The position numbers and the translations under genes were made by a program. 47,532 nucleotides of DNA from Algoriphagus sp. (lineage in GTDB: Bacteria; Bacteroidota; Bacteroidia; Cytophagales; Cyclobacteriaceae), in assembly GCF_029254265.1 (NCBI RefSeq), contig NZ_JAQWXX010000034.1, forward strand, positions 1 through 47,532, given 5' to 3'. Each line of letters starts with the position of its first letter. Positions within the stretch are counted from its first letter, which is position 1. Below the pieces are notes generated by a model that had not been told where the DNA came from, did not search any database, and was given only the letters and a program-made list of their open reading frames with translations. Positions 8,260 to 17,936 of the stretch are shown here, in pieces.

Positions 8260-9684
8260 ATGAAAAAATTCTTCCTTGGGATACTCTTCGTACTCCTCGT
8301 GATTGTCGCCATACTACTCTTCAACACCCTTCGAATGAGCTCCAAGCAAGTCGAAGCTGAGCCTGTAGCCAAAGCTGATTTTTCGGATCAGGTTTATCAA
8401 AACTTATCTAAAGCCATCACTTTCCAGACGATTTCTTTCAGTGAAGACGCCATACCGGATTCGGCAGCTTTCTTTGGCTTTCATCGCTTTTTGGAGGAAA
8501 CTTTTCCTTTGACACATGCGAACCTGACCCTGGAAAAAATCAATACCTACAGCCTGCTTTACAAATGGGAGGGCTCAGATCCTTCCAAAAAACCACTGAT
8601 TATGATGTCCCATCAGGATGTGGTTCCTGTGGATCAACCTACTTTGGAAGCTTGGGAGGCAGCGCCATTTGAAGGGAAAATCACTGATACGCATATCATT
8701 GGTCGGGGAACGATGGACGATAAGGGCACTTTGATAGCCGTCTTGGAAGCAGTGGAAAAACTACTTTCTGAAAACTATCAACCTACCCGAACACTCTACA
8801 TCACTTCCGGGCATGATGAGGAAGTAGGAGGGGCGCGCGGTGCTGCGGAAATCGCCGCTCATCTTAAGGCCCAAGGTGTACAAGCAGCTATGGCGATTGA
8901 TGAAGGTGGATATATTGCGGAAGGCTTGGTACCTGGAGTATCTGCACCAGTAGCAATGATCAATTTGGCGGAAAAGGGCTTCGCTTCCTTCAGACTAATT
9001 GTAGAAACTAATGGAGGTCACAGTTCTGCTCCTCCTCGTGAAAATACTATCGGTATGTTGGCTCAAGCCATCGTAGACCTGGAAAACAATCAATTACCTT
9101 ATAAACTAGTTCCACCGATTGATGCCCAGTTGGAGTATATGGGACCGGAACTTCCTTTTTTTACCAAAATGGCTTTTGCAAATCCTTGGCTCTTCAAGCA
9201 GCAACTTTTGGAAGGCTTAAATGCGCATACCACTACCGCCCCGACCATTATCGACGGAGGCATAAAAAACAATGTCATTCCTACGGTGGCTGAGGCGACG
9301 ATCAATTTCCGAATCCTTCCGGGCGAAACCATAGAATCTGTCCAGGCTCATATTGAATCCGTCATCTCAGATAAGGTACGCGTGGAACCAGTTGGCTTTC
9401 TGACCAATCCTTCTCCAGTATCCACAGTAGATTCGGAATCCTATAAGACATTAGAAAAAACGATTCGAGGTCTTTATCCTGGAACTGTTGTCGTACCAGG
9501 CTTGCTCGGTGGCGGTACCGATGCCCGCTACTTCTATGATATCGCTGAGGATGTCTATCGCTTCTATCCAATGCGGATCAATGCTGAATCGATGACCCGA
9601 TTCCATGGCATCGATGAAAAAATCAGCAAGGAGAACTATCAGGAAATCCTACAATTCAGTTATCAGCTTATTAAGAATTTCTGA
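8260..9684 (+). CDS. M20 family metallopeptidase, membrane-anchored
   Basis: The 474-residue protein starts with a single N-terminal hydrophobic helix (FFLGILFVLLVIVAILLF) that anchors it in the membrane. The M20 dinuclear zinc site is complete: MSHQDVVPV, GRGTMDDKG, SGHDEEVGG with the catalytic Glu pair, AIDEGG, and the C-terminal FHGIDEKI histidine. A lid dimerisation domain lies between. It most resembles the carboxypeptidase PM20D1/CPS1-type branch, which cleaves or forms N-acyl amino acids and small peptides. It stands alone and is followed by a strong terminator. Confidence 0.9.
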   Translation: MKKFFLGILFVLLVIVAILLFNTLRMSSKQVEAEPVAKADFSDQVYQNLSKAITFQTISFSEDAIPDSAAFFGFHRFLEETFPLTHANLTLEKINTYSLLYKWEGSDPSKKPLIMMSHQDVVPVDQPTLEAWEAAPFEGKITDTHIIGRGTMDDKGTLIAVLEAVEKLLSENYQPTRTLYITSGHDEEVGGARGAAEIAAHLKAQGVQAAMAIDEGGYIAEGLVPGVSAPVAMINLAEKGFASFRLIVETNGGHSSAPPRENTIGMLAQAIVDLENNQLPYKLVPPIDAQLEYMGPELPFFTKMAFANPWLFKQQLLEGLNAHTTTAPTIIDGGIKNNVIPTVAEATINFRILPGETIESVQAHIESVISDKVRVEPVGFLTNPSPVSTVDSESYKTLEKTIRGLYPGTVVVPGLLGGGTDARYFYDIAEDVYRFYPMRINAESMTRFHGIDEKISKENYQEILQFSYQLIKNF

Positions 9685-9712
9685 TAGTAGGATAGTATAT
9701 TCCCATTAAATC

Positions 9713-9742
9713 AAAGCCCTATCTCATCGATTGGGCTTTTTT
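9713..9742 (+). terminator. Intrinsic terminator after the M20 peptidase gene
   Basis: AAAGCCC (9713-9719) pairs with GGGCTTT (9733-9739), giving a 7-bp stem followed by a run of T. It lies 29 bases after the M20 stop codon. Confidence 0.8.
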
Positions 9743-9936
9743 GTGTGTAAGACATAACCTGTTCTAAGGTTAGTATTTTATGGTTGATTTTAAGTAAATT
9801 ATTGACTGAAACAAAACAATCTATTGGTTTTAGTCAATTAATCAGTCATTCTAATAAAATTGTTTTGACTTTTCATGAAGACTCAAAACCGCGCAATACT
9901 TTTTTATTTTTTTTAAACCCAGACCTTCTAGAATCC

Positions 9937-12051
9937 ATGAAAAACTCACTTAAAATTTTCATCCTCCTAATCGCCTGTCTCTCCTGCAAAAATGAGGACT
10001 CAGCAGTGAAAGGTACAGCAGAACACATCACTGAAGTGACCAATACAGTAAATGATTTTGTTTTAGTGAATGCCAAAAACGATTCTAAAAATTGGTTGAG
10101 TTATGGACAAAATTATTCTGAAGATCGCTTTAGCCAATTGGAGGAAATTACTGTCGAAAATGTAGGGACGCTTGGCCTCAAGTGGTCATACGATCTAAAC
10201 TCTACCCGTGGAGTGGAAGCCACACCAGTGGTAGTTGACGGAATAATGTACGTCACAGCACCCTGGAGTATCGTCCATGCAATCGACACTAGGACAGGAA
10301 AGCAGCTCTGGACCTATGATCCTAAAGTGCCTCGGGAGACTGGCGTAAAAGCATGTTGCGATGTAGTCAATCGCGGAGTCGCACTTTACCAAGGCAAAGT
10401 TTTTGTCGCTTCGCTTGATGGACGACTGATTTCAATTGATGCTGCAACCGGAACCAAAATCTGGGAGCAAGTCACTTTGGACACGAGTAAGAATTACACG
10501 ATTACGGGAGCACCTCGAGTATTCAAAGGCAAAGTAATTATTGGAAATGGTGGCGCTGAGTATGGCGTTCGAGGTTACATCACCGCCTATGATGCCGAAA
10601 CAGGGGAACAAGCCTGGCGTTGGTATTCCGTGCCGGGGAATCCGGACCAACCCTTTGAACAACCGGAATTAGAAATGGCCGCTGAGACCTGGGATCCAAG
10701 TGGGAAATACTGGGAACTTGGCGGCGGTGGCACCATGTGGGATGCTATGGCCTATGACCCCGAACTTAATTTGATGTACGTAGGAGTTGGCAATGGCTCA
10801 CCTTGGAACAGAAGACTTCGCTCACCTGGAGGAGGAGACAATCTCTTCCTTTCGTCTATAGTTGCTTTAGATCCAGATGATGGAACTTACAAATGGCACT
10901 ATCAAGGAACACCCGGTGATCACTGGGATTATACCGCAACCCAATCCCTAATTTTGGCTGATCTGGAAATAGAAGGAGCCAATCGAAAGGTGATTATGCA
11001 AGCTCCGAAAAATGGATTTTTCTTTGTAATCGACCGAACAAATGGGGAGTATATTTCTGCACAGAATTTTGTGGATGTCAACTGGGCAAGCGGATATGAT
11101 GAAAAAGGGAGACCCATGGAAATCTCCGAAGCCGAGTATAAAAGCGGATCTTATGAGGCTATTCCGGGGCCAAATGGAGCCCACAATTGGCATTCTATGT
11201 CTTTTAACCCAACTACTGGTCTTGTTTATATTCCTGCACAAGGTATTCCCATCGTTATTGAAAATGATCCAAATTGGGTAGCCAATTCAGCTGAGTCAGG
11301 AGCTTTTGCTTCTGGAACAGGCTGGAATACTGGCGTCTTATCTTCAGCAACTCCTAAAAAATCAGCGACATTCGGTCATTTACTAGCTTGGGATCCTGTG
11401 AAAAAAGCAGCCGCATGGAAAGTAGAGCATGCAAGCCCTTGGAATGGAGGCACCTTAAGTACTGCGGGAAATCTGGTTTTTCAAGGAACGGCCGAGGGAA
11501 GATTTGTCGCATACAATGCCTCCACAGGTGAGAAACTTTGGGAAGTCCAAGTCGGCACAGGAGTCATAGCCGCTCCGATCACCTATGAAGTAGATGGGCA
11601 GCAGTTTGTAAGTATTGCTGCTGGCTGGGGCGGGAGCCATGGCATGTCCACGAACTACAGTGAATACCAAACTCTAGGAAGAGTTTACACTTTTGCCCTT
11701 AATGCCAAAGCTCCAATGCCTGAGCTTGAATTAAGGAAAACCTCATCCATCCTGAGCGGCGTGGCCTATGCCCCCCAAGACATTGGACTTGGGACTAAAC
11801 TCTATATTACACATTGCGTGATTTGCCACGGCGTGCCGGTCTTGGGTAAGGGGGGAAATATCCCGAATCTTGGATTCTCCAATAAAGACAAAATTGAAAA
11901 TCTAAAGACCTATGTTTTGACTGACGCACTGAAGGAACTTGGGATGCCTAATTTTTCCGGGAAATTGACAGAAAGCGAGGTGGTTAAAATTCAAGCCTTC
12001 ATCCAAGGCACAGCTGATGCAGTCAAAGCACAACTAGAAGCCTCGAAGTAA
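9937..12051 (+). CDS. PQQ-dependent dehydrogenase with C-terminal cytochrome c domain (lipoprotein)
   Basis: I chose the ATG at 9937 over an upstream in-frame start at 9784 because it opens a lipoprotein signal (LIAC, Cys14) and gives a 704-residue protein. The eight-bladed quinoprotein propeller shows the adjacent-cysteine pair ACCDVVNRG (140-141), GGGTMWDAMAYDP (263-275), GNGSPW, and GDHWDYTA (327-334) with the catalytic aspartate. The CVICH heme motif at 627-631 and GMPNF (Met670) form a C-terminal cytochrome c. It should oxidise an alcohol or sugar in the periplasm and pass electrons to its own heme. No PQQ biosynthesis genes are in the window. It heads the cluster through 16540. Confidence 0.9.
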   Translation: MKNSLKIFILLIACLSCKNEDSAVKGTAEHITEVTNTVNDFVLVNAKNDSKNWLSYGQNYSEDRFSQLEEITVENVGTLGLKWSYDLNSTRGVEATPVVVDGIMYVTAPWSIVHAIDTRTGKQLWTYDPKVPRETGVKACCDVVNRGVALYQGKVFVASLDGRLISIDAATGTKIWEQVTLDTSKNYTITGAPRVFKGKVIIGNGGAEYGVRGYITAYDAETGEQAWRWYSVPGNPDQPFEQPELEMAAETWDPSGKYWELGGGGTMWDAMAYDPELNLMYVGVGNGSPWNRRLRSPGGGDNLFLSSIVALDPDDGTYKWHYQGTPGDHWDYTATQSLILADLEIEGANRKVIMQAPKNGFFFVIDRTNGEYISAQNFVDVNWASGYDEKGRPMEISEAEYKSGSYEAIPGPNGAHNWHSMSFNPTTGLVYIPAQGIPIVIENDPNWVANSAESGAFASGTGWNTGVLSSATPKKSATFGHLLAWDPVKKAAAWKVEHASPWNGGTLSTAGNLVFQGTAEGRFVAYNASTGEKLWEVQVGTGVIAAPITYEVDGQQFVSIAAGWGGSHGMSTNYSEYQTLGRVYTFALNAKAPMPELELRKTSSILSGVAYAPQDIGLGTKLYITHCVICHGVPVLGKGGNIPNLGFSNKDKIENLKTYVLTDALKELGMPNFSGKLTESEVVKIQAFIQGTADAVKAQLEASK

Positions 12052-12130
12052 TAGCTGAATTAAAAGAAGCTAGGGAAACAGAAATCAAGCGACTAAAAAA
12101 AAATAGGCCAAAAGAGTAAACAGTACATCC

Positions 12131-12868
12131 ATGAAAAAACTCCTTTATTTAACTTTCTCTTTCCTAATGCTACTTATGATGGGAAGTTGCCAGGAACCTA
12201 AAAAAACCTTTATTATTCCGGAAGGCCACGTGGGCATGTTTGGCTACGGCTCCTTAATGTCTAAAAAACTCATCGATACAGGACTTTTGGCTGAGAAATA
12301 TGAAGGACCATTTCTATCGGCACATCTCAAAGGCTATAAAAGATCTTGGAGTTTTGTCTGGCCATCCACCTTACCTGGATTCACGACGGATGGACAGTAT
12401 TACCGATCTTCGATATTGGTGGAAGGAGACACTATTTTCCCTCAGAATATACATTACCTCAATATCCGGGAAGATTCAAACTCGGTAATTAATGGGGTCT
12501 TATACATTGTTCCATTTACAGATCTTCCCTCCTATGACGGATGGGAACTGGGATATGAACGATTTGAAGTTACTGATTTGATTTCAGATTACATCGTGGA
12601 GGGAGGTCCGGTTTTCGCATACAGGGCCCTTCCGGAATTTACCAAAGACCCGAGTAATGACTTCACCGAAAACATCATCGAGCAAAGCTATATGGACATT
12701 ATCCTAGATGCTTTTGACTATTGGGGAAAGGAATTTGAGAAAGAGTACCAAAAGAGTACCGAGCCTTTTGATCAGCGGATCATTAGGAAAAGTATTAACA
12801 TTCCCTGGATCGATCCTCCACTGGATAGCTTAGAAGTATTACGTTCAAAATTCAAAACTCCTTCTTAA
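12131..12868 (+). CDS. Gamma-glutamylcyclotransferase-like lipoprotein
   Basis: The 245-residue protein has a lipoprotein signal (MGSC, Cys20) followed by GMFGYGSLMSKKL (residues 35-47). GYGSLM is the phosphate-binding-type loop of the gamma-glutamylcyclotransferase (GGCT/AIG2) fold. The rest is GGCT-like, including strands around GVLYIVPFTDL and WELGYERFEV. GGCT enzymes are usually cytoplasmic, so an envelope lipoprotein form is unusual. It sits between two PQQ dehydrogenases and may act on gamma-glutamyl compounds or an unrelated amide. Substrate unknown. Confidence 0.75.
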   Translation: MKKLLYLTFSFLMLLMMGSCQEPKKTFIIPEGHVGMFGYGSLMSKKLIDTGLLAEKYEGPFLSAHLKGYKRSWSFVWPSTLPGFTTDGQYYRSSILVEGDTIFPQNIHYLNIREDSNSVINGVLYIVPFTDLPSYDGWELGYERFEVTDLISDYIVEGGPVFAYRALPEFTKDPSNDFTENIIEQSYMDIILDAFDYWGKEFEKEYQKSTEPFDQRIIRKSINIPWIDPPLDSLEVLRSKFKTPS

Positions 12869-13131
12869 AAGGCTAACCCATGAACCAAAAAGACTTAAGC
12901 TTAGACCTCAAAAATCTGAAGGTTTAAATCCGAATTCCCAATCGGGATGTGTTAGTCCAATCAAGTTTCTGAGGAATTTCAATCAGAGGAAGCCCTATTT
13001 ATTTTTTGAACTTTTTCAAGACTTCCTTTCTCCGTTGCCTCCTTCTTTCTAGCTTTTTTTCTTAAAATCAATCGTTTATATTGGAGAGGTATCTTAACAT
13101 TTGTTTTTTTTCGCCTTTAAATCCTAATACT

Positions 13132-15000
13132 ATGTCAAAATTTTCAACTTTTATAATCCTGCTTTTTTTGCTGATCACTTCTTGTCAAAAGCCAGTCGAA
13201 AATGGTGTTACCGCAGAACTCACCGTCTCAGATGAGGTATTAAACCTCGGAGAACAAACCTATACGACAGTGTGCGCTGCTTGCCATACAGAAGGCAACA
13301 CGAACCTTGCTCCTGCCAAAGGCTTATTGTCGGGTATGTCTCCCCATGCAATCCTCGCCGCCCTGAACATGGGAAAAATGCGAGTGCAGGCAGAACCCTT
13401 AAGTTCTGAAGAGCGAGAGGCAGTGGCACAATACCTCACCAACAAGAAATTAATAAAAGTGGTAATACCCGAATCCGCTTACACTACCTTCGAAATTTCA
13501 GAGGAGGATGTCAACGCCGAATTTAACTATTCAGGTTGGGGTGGAGATATGGAAGGCACAGGCTTTCGGTCAGTTGCCCAAGCGGGAATCACCCCTGAAA
13601 ACGTCTCATCTCTGGAGTTGCAATGGAGTTTTGCTTTTCCAAACGCCACCGTAGTTCGAAGCAAACCTGCCATCATTGGAGACTGGATGATCGTAGGAAG
13701 CCAGTTTGGTGAAGTCTATGCATTGAATCGTCATTCCGGTCAAATCGGATGGATGTTTCAGGCCGATGCTGCAATCCGGGGAGCAATTACCTATACCGTC
13801 GAGAATGAAAATCTTACCGCATACTTTGCCGACTATGCGACCAATACCTATTCCGTCGATATCCGAACTGGGGAATTAAACTGGAAGAAAAGAGCCGGTC
13901 AACACCCGTTATCTTCAGTCACTGGCTCTGTAGTGGTGCATGATGGTATCATTTACATCCCTATTACTTCCTTCGAAATAGTCTCCACTCAAGATCCGAA
14001 CTATGAATGCTGTAACTCATCAGGTGGAGTGACCGCATTGGATGCTAGAACCGGAGCTGAAATCTGGAAGCATAAAGTAATCGCTGAAGAAGCCAAGATT
14101 TCCGGGAAAAAGGAAAATGGAGGCTCAATTTATGGTCCTTCCGGCGCTCCTGTTTGGGCAAGTCCTACTGTGGATGCAAAAAGAGGTTTGTTATTTATTG
14201 GAACCGGTGAAAACTATACCGCTCCAGCCACCACCACCAGTGACGCGATTCAGGCGCTGGATCTGAAAACGGGAGAATTAAGATGGAATTGGCAGGCATC
14301 CAAAAATGACACTTGGAATATGGGTTGTCCTGATAATCCTAACTGTCCCACGCCAACTGGCCCCGATGTAGATTTCGGAATGGCTCCTATTCTAGTCTAT
14401 GACCAAATCAATGAAAGAGACATTCTGGTAGTAGGGCAAAAATCAGGAGTCGTCCATGCGTTGCTTCCTGAAACCGGAAAAGTGATTTGGCAAACCCGAA
14501 TTGGAAAAGGCGGAGCACTGGGTGGCATCCATTGGGGCATGGCAACTGACGGTGAGCTAGTCTATGCCGCCAATTCTGATAATGTTTATGCTTTGGATCC
14601 GAGCGATGAGACTATAGCTCCTTCACCTGGAATCTATGCGCTCAACCTGCAAACTGGCGAGAAAGTCTGGAGTGTATCCCCTCCACCTTGTGACCCGGCA
14701 ACCCGTGAAAACTGTCAGCAATCTAACTCTGCCGCACCGACCGTCATTCCGGGAATCGTTTTCGAAGGCGACCTCAATGGATTTGTAAGGGCTTATTCCA
14801 CCGAAGATGGAACCGTCTTATGGGAATATGACACCGTCAGAGAATATGAAACTGTAAATGGGCAAAAAGGCAGAGGCGGATCGATTGATGGTCCATCTCC
14901 TGTGGTGGCAGATGGTATGCTTTACGTCAATTCCGGCTATGCCATGTTTGGAGAAATGCCAGGGAATGTGTTGCTGGCTTTCAAAGTGAAAAGTAAATAA
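13132..15000 (+). CDS. Cytochrome c-PQQ dehydrogenase, polyvinyl-alcohol-dehydrogenase-like lipoprotein
   Basis: Start ATG 13132 is preferred over an upstream in-frame start at 13081 because it begins a lipoprotein signal (ITSC, Cys18); the protein is then 622 residues. The cytochrome c domain is N-terminal (CAACH, residues 48-52; likely axial Met in GKMRVQ), the reverse of the neighbour at 9937. A PQQ propeller follows with WGGDMEGTGF, repeated W-type blade motifs such as GEVYALNRHSGQIGW, and a vicinal Cys pair in YECCNSSGGVTALDARTG. This order and the cysteine context match polyvinyl-alcohol-dehydrogenase-like quinohaemoproteins. The substrate is presumably a secondary alcohol, but polymer use is not implied. 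Confidence 0.85.
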   Translation: MSKFSTFIILLFLLITSCQKPVENGVTAELTVSDEVLNLGEQTYTTVCAACHTEGNTNLAPAKGLLSGMSPHAILAALNMGKMRVQAEPLSSEEREAVAQYLTNKKLIKVVIPESAYTTFEISEEDVNAEFNYSGWGGDMEGTGFRSVAQAGITPENVSSLELQWSFAFPNATVVRSKPAIIGDWMIVGSQFGEVYALNRHSGQIGWMFQADAAIRGAITYTVENENLTAYFADYATNTYSVDIRTGELNWKKRAGQHPLSSVTGSVVVHDGIIYIPITSFEIVSTQDPNYECCNSSGGVTALDARTGAEIWKHKVIAEEAKISGKKENGGSIYGPSGAPVWASPTVDAKRGLLFIGTGENYTAPATTTSDAIQALDLKTGELRWNWQASKNDTWNMGCPDNPNCPTPTGPDVDFGMAPILVYDQINERDILVVGQKSGVVHALLPETGKVIWQTRIGKGGALGGIHWGMATDGELVYAANSDNVYALDPSDETIAPSPGIYALNLQTGEKVWSVSPPPCDPATRENCQQSNSAAPTVIPGIVFEGDLNGFVRAYSTEDGTVLWEYDTVREYETVNGQKGRGGSIDGPSPVVADGMLYVNSGYAMFGEMPGNVLLAFKVKSK

Positions 15001-15046
15001 TTAAACCAGTGAAATCTATCAGTTCTTTTTTACCAAAATACAATCT

Positions 15047-16540
15047 ATGACCTCCAAATTTCTTAGCCATTTTTTCAGCTTTTTCTTATCTCTTCAACTT
15101 AGCCAAGCGACATTCGCACAAGACAACGTTCAGTATGACATCGTCTTAGCCGGTGGCCGAGTGATTGATCCCGAAACCAAGTTGGATGCGATCAGGAATG
15201 TAGGGATTATCCAAAATCGAATAGCTCAAATCAGTTCGGAACCTTTACAGGGAAAGGAAGTCATCGATGTCAGCGGTCTTGTGGTCGCTCCTGGATTTAT
15301 AGACCTGCATGTACATGGTCGGACCAATGTGGAGCAAGAATACCAGCTGCATGATGGAGTTACCACTGCACTGGATCTGGAGTGGGGAGTGGAAAACCTA
15401 GGCATGTGGTACGAATCCAGAAAATCAAAAGCTTTGATCCATTATGGAGCTAGCGTGAATTGGCCTTTTGAACGATTTAAGTCCATGGAAAAATATCAGC
15501 AGGCTGTTCAGGCTGCTATAGACCAATCGCAAACCTGGGAATCCAGCGTCGAGAAATTGGATTCACTTTTTCCGCTTTCCTTTACCGAGCAACTGAGTTC
15601 ACAAGAAGAAGAAAGAACCCATCAAAATATAAAATCTTCTCTAGAAGCTGGAGGTTTGGGAATAGGCGTTCCCATCGGATACCTTCCTCAAACCAAGGCA
15701 GAAGAAATGTATCGGATCTTTAAATTGGCTGGAGAATTAGATGCTTTAGTCTATACTCACGTGCGCATCCCAAATGTCTATTCCGTTCAAGAGGTCATAG
15801 CGGATGCCATACTTACCGGAGCTCCTTTACACATCGTCCATATCAATAGCGTTTCTTTGGATCAAATCGGCTTATCGATACAGATGGTGCAAACCGCTCA
15901 GGATAAAGGATTTGATATTAGCACAGAATTGTATCCTTATACTGCTGCTTCGACTGGCTTGGCCAGTGCTATTTTTGATGAGGGTTGGCAGGATCGATTG
16001 GGAATCAGTTATGGAGACTTACAATGGGTAGCTACAGGGGAAAGATTAACCAAAGAGACTTTTGAAGCCTACCAAAAAACAGGCGGTGCAGTAATTGTCC
16101 ACCTGATGAAACCCGAATGGATTAAAACCGGCATAGCAGCTCCCGGGGTAATGATCGCTTCGGACGGTTCCAACTACTCCAAGCTTGCCCATCCACGTAC
16201 TGCGGGTACTTTTTCCAAAGTTTTGGGCCAATATGTACGGGAAGAAAAAGTTATTGACTTGCCAACTGCAATCGCAAAAATGACTTTGCTGCCTGCTAAA
16301 CGCATGGAAAACCTGTCCCCAATGATGCGCTTTAAAGGACGAATCCAAGTCGGGACCGATGCAGATATCACAATCTTTAATCCTAATACAATCATTGACA
16401 AAGCAACTTTTGAAGAAGGCTTGGCCTTTTCCGAAGGAATAGAATATGTGCTAGTCAATGGGACTTTTGTCTTGAGAAATGGTGAGACAGTTTCAAATGT
16501 TTTTCCGGGAAATCCGGTTTATGGGAAGTTTAAGAAGTAG
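15047..16540 (+). CDS. Exported amidohydrolase, N-acyl-D-amino-acid deacylase type
   Basis: The 497-residue protein has a signal peptide ending ATFAQ (residue 25) and an amidohydrolase fold. It carries YDIVLAGGRVIDPETK, the metal-binding APGFIDLHVHGR (HVH at 88-90), later THVRIPN and HIVHINS histidines, and a C-terminal VGTDADITIFNP strand typical of D-aminoacylase/dihydroorotase relatives. It lies 46 bases behind the PVADH-like gene in the same direction and may be co-transcribed. Periplasmic hydrolysis of an N-acylated D-amino acid or a cyclic amide is likely. Confidence 0.85.
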   Translation: MTSKFLSHFFSFFLSLQLSQATFAQDNVQYDIVLAGGRVIDPETKLDAIRNVGIIQNRIAQISSEPLQGKEVIDVSGLVVAPGFIDLHVHGRTNVEQEYQLHDGVTTALDLEWGVENLGMWYESRKSKALIHYGASVNWPFERFKSMEKYQQAVQAAIDQSQTWESSVEKLDSLFPLSFTEQLSSQEEERTHQNIKSSLEAGGLGIGVPIGYLPQTKAEEMYRIFKLAGELDALVYTHVRIPNVYSVQEVIADAILTGAPLHIVHINSVSLDQIGLSIQMVQTAQDKGFDISTELYPYTAASTGLASAIFDEGWQDRLGISYGDLQWVATGERLTKETFEAYQKTGGAVIVHLMKPEWIKTGIAAPGVMIASDGSNYSKLAHPRTAGTFSKVLGQYVREEKVIDLPTAIAKMTLLPAKRMENLSPMMRFKGRIQVGTDADITIFNPNTIIDKATFEEGLAFSEGIEYVLVNGTFVLRNGETVSNVFPGNPVYGKFKK

Positions 16541-16693
16541 CTGCGAGGAAAGCTTGTCTTAATTGAAAGTCACAAGCTTGAATCAAAAACAGCCATTTAT
16601 TTTCCAAATCATATTGAATATGAATGGTTTAGATAAGATATTATAGAAGACTAATTGATCCTATTTTGTAAAAATTTATTAAAAACTCTTCCA

Positions 16694-16951
16694 ATGAAAA
16701 GTAATCAGGAATTAACCGTTGATGAGCTAAAAGGCAAAAAGAAAACACTAACAACCTCAGTAATAGTTATAAGTGTTTTAATGATATTGTATTCTGTCTA
16801 TTTCATTTCAAAACTTGCATCGGGAACTTGGCTATCAACGAATACACTCGGAATGGTTGGATTGGGAGTTTTAGTGATTTTTATTTCAAATCTAGCAATA
16901 CAATTAGTCCTAATTGAGAAGGAACTTAAAAGCCGAAAAGAAAACGATTGA
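16694..16951 (+). CDS. Small two-helix membrane protein
   Basis: I place the start at ATG 16694 (85 residues), because the 13 residues upstream look non-coding. The N-terminus (MKSNQELTVDELKGKKKTLT) is charged. Two membrane helices follow (about residues 22-45 and 55-75), then a charged tail ERKEND-like. The 'sxxELxxxKKxLK + 2 TM' layout is common in small Bacteroidota proteins that databases sometimes call 'redox-active disulfide protein 2'. No cysteine pair is visible here, so that name is not adopted. It may be in an operon with the next gene. Confidence 0.6.
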   Translation: MKSNQELTVDELKGKKKTLTTSVIVISVLMILYSVYFISKLASGTWLSTNTLGMVGLGVLVIFISNLAIQLVLIEKELKSRKEND

Positions 16952-17003
16952 TTGGGATAAACTCCCAGACCTTAAAAAGTCTTTAGGGGTATCAGCAAGA
17001 ACA

Positions 17004-17642
17004 ATGAAAAAACAACTTCTGACTTTACTTTTCTTCTTTACCTTGACAGTCCTGTCTTTTGGACAAAGTATTGAAGAAATCTTCAAAGCTCTTCCATTAG
17101 CTTACGCAAACGAACTTACGTTAGAAGCCAAGGATTCCTTAATCCAAAATGGAACCTACACATTTCCCGGTGGAGATGAAGTGGAATCATTGAAATGCGA
17201 TTATACTTCTGAAAAGGACTTCATTCGAATGATCTATAGCTTTCCTTCCGGACAAAGCGGAATTCTAATTATTGAATTACGGAAATTTGAAAAAATTGAC
17301 GGCTCACTTGCAGTTGTGTATGCAAAATTTGGAGGTGCCAGAAGAGCGTATGAGCAACATACCCTTTTGACTTTTGACTACCAAGACAGCTCGCTTAGGC
17401 TCAACGAGAATTTAGGCCTTCCAGAAACCATAGAACCTTATCAATTTCTAAAAGACAATCTTCCTGACAGCGTGAAAACAGAAAGTAGGAACTTGAATAC
17501 AAGTTACAATCTCGTTCCAGAGGAAGCGAATTCAGTTGAATACCTAGTTAATCCGGAGACTAATCAGTCTGAAGAATTGATAAAAACCGATCGTTTTCTA
17601 TTCACTTGGAATGGTGTGCGATTTGAAAAAAGTGAAAAATAA
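17004..17642 (+). CDS. Exported hypothetical protein, possibly DUF3256-like
   Basis: The ATG at 17004 gives a good signal peptide (LLTLLFFFTLTVLSFGQ) and a 212-residue protein. The mature start SIEEIFKALPLAYANELTLE recalls the 'ALPxxxxPxLxxxxRxDL' opening of DUF3256-type Bacteroidota proteins, but the resemblance is weak. The rest is beta-rich with no catalytic motif. It follows the small membrane protein by 52 bases in the same direction. Function unknown. Confidence 0.65.
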   Translation: MKKQLLTLLFFFTLTVLSFGQSIEEIFKALPLAYANELTLEAKDSLIQNGTYTFPGGDEVESLKCDYTSEKDFIRMIYSFPSGQSGILIIELRKFEKIDGSLAVVYAKFGGARRAYEQHTLLTFDYQDSSLRLNENLGLPETIEPYQFLKDNLPDSVKTESRNLNTSYNLVPEEANSVEYLVNPETNQSEELIKTDRFLFTWNGVRFEKSEK

Positions 17643-17684
17643 CCACCGAAGAAAATGGATCATTGAGACTCCTAAAACTAACCT

Positions 17685-17876
17685 ATGATAAAATTCTTTC
17701 GACAAATCCGACAGCGATAGCTAACTGAGAATAAAGTCAGCAGGTATTTGATTTATGCGATTGGAGAAATTTTTCTAGTGGAAATAGGGATTCTGATTGC
17801 CTTATACCTAAACGCCTGGAATGATAACCGGAAAGATCGAATAGCAAAAAAGGCAGCTTCTCTTATTCCTATATAA
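17685..17876 (+). pseudogene. Decayed DUF6090-family gene
   Basis: The DNA encodes MIKFFRQIRQR, then an in-frame TAG (17718-17720), then LTENKVSRYLIYAIGEIFLV followed by EIGILIALYLNAWNDNRKDR, ending at TAA 17874-17876. The N-terminal amphipathic stretch plus the 'IYAIGEI...GILIAL..N.WN' helix is the signature of DUF6090 proteins, which are normally about 250 residues long. Both the internal stop and the missing C-terminal two-thirds show that it is dead. Function of the intact family is unknown. Confidence 0.75.
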
Positions 17877-17936
17877 TTACCTGGATAAATGAAAAATTGC
17901 TACAGTTTAGGAAAACGTATGGGATTATAGAGATAT

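Noticed and set aside
12054..12119. Coding-like tail (AELKEARETEIKRLKKNRPK) behind the first PQQ dehydrogenase
   Set aside because: Only about 21 codons are open, in a different frame, with no start. A gene remnant is possible but cannot be supported.
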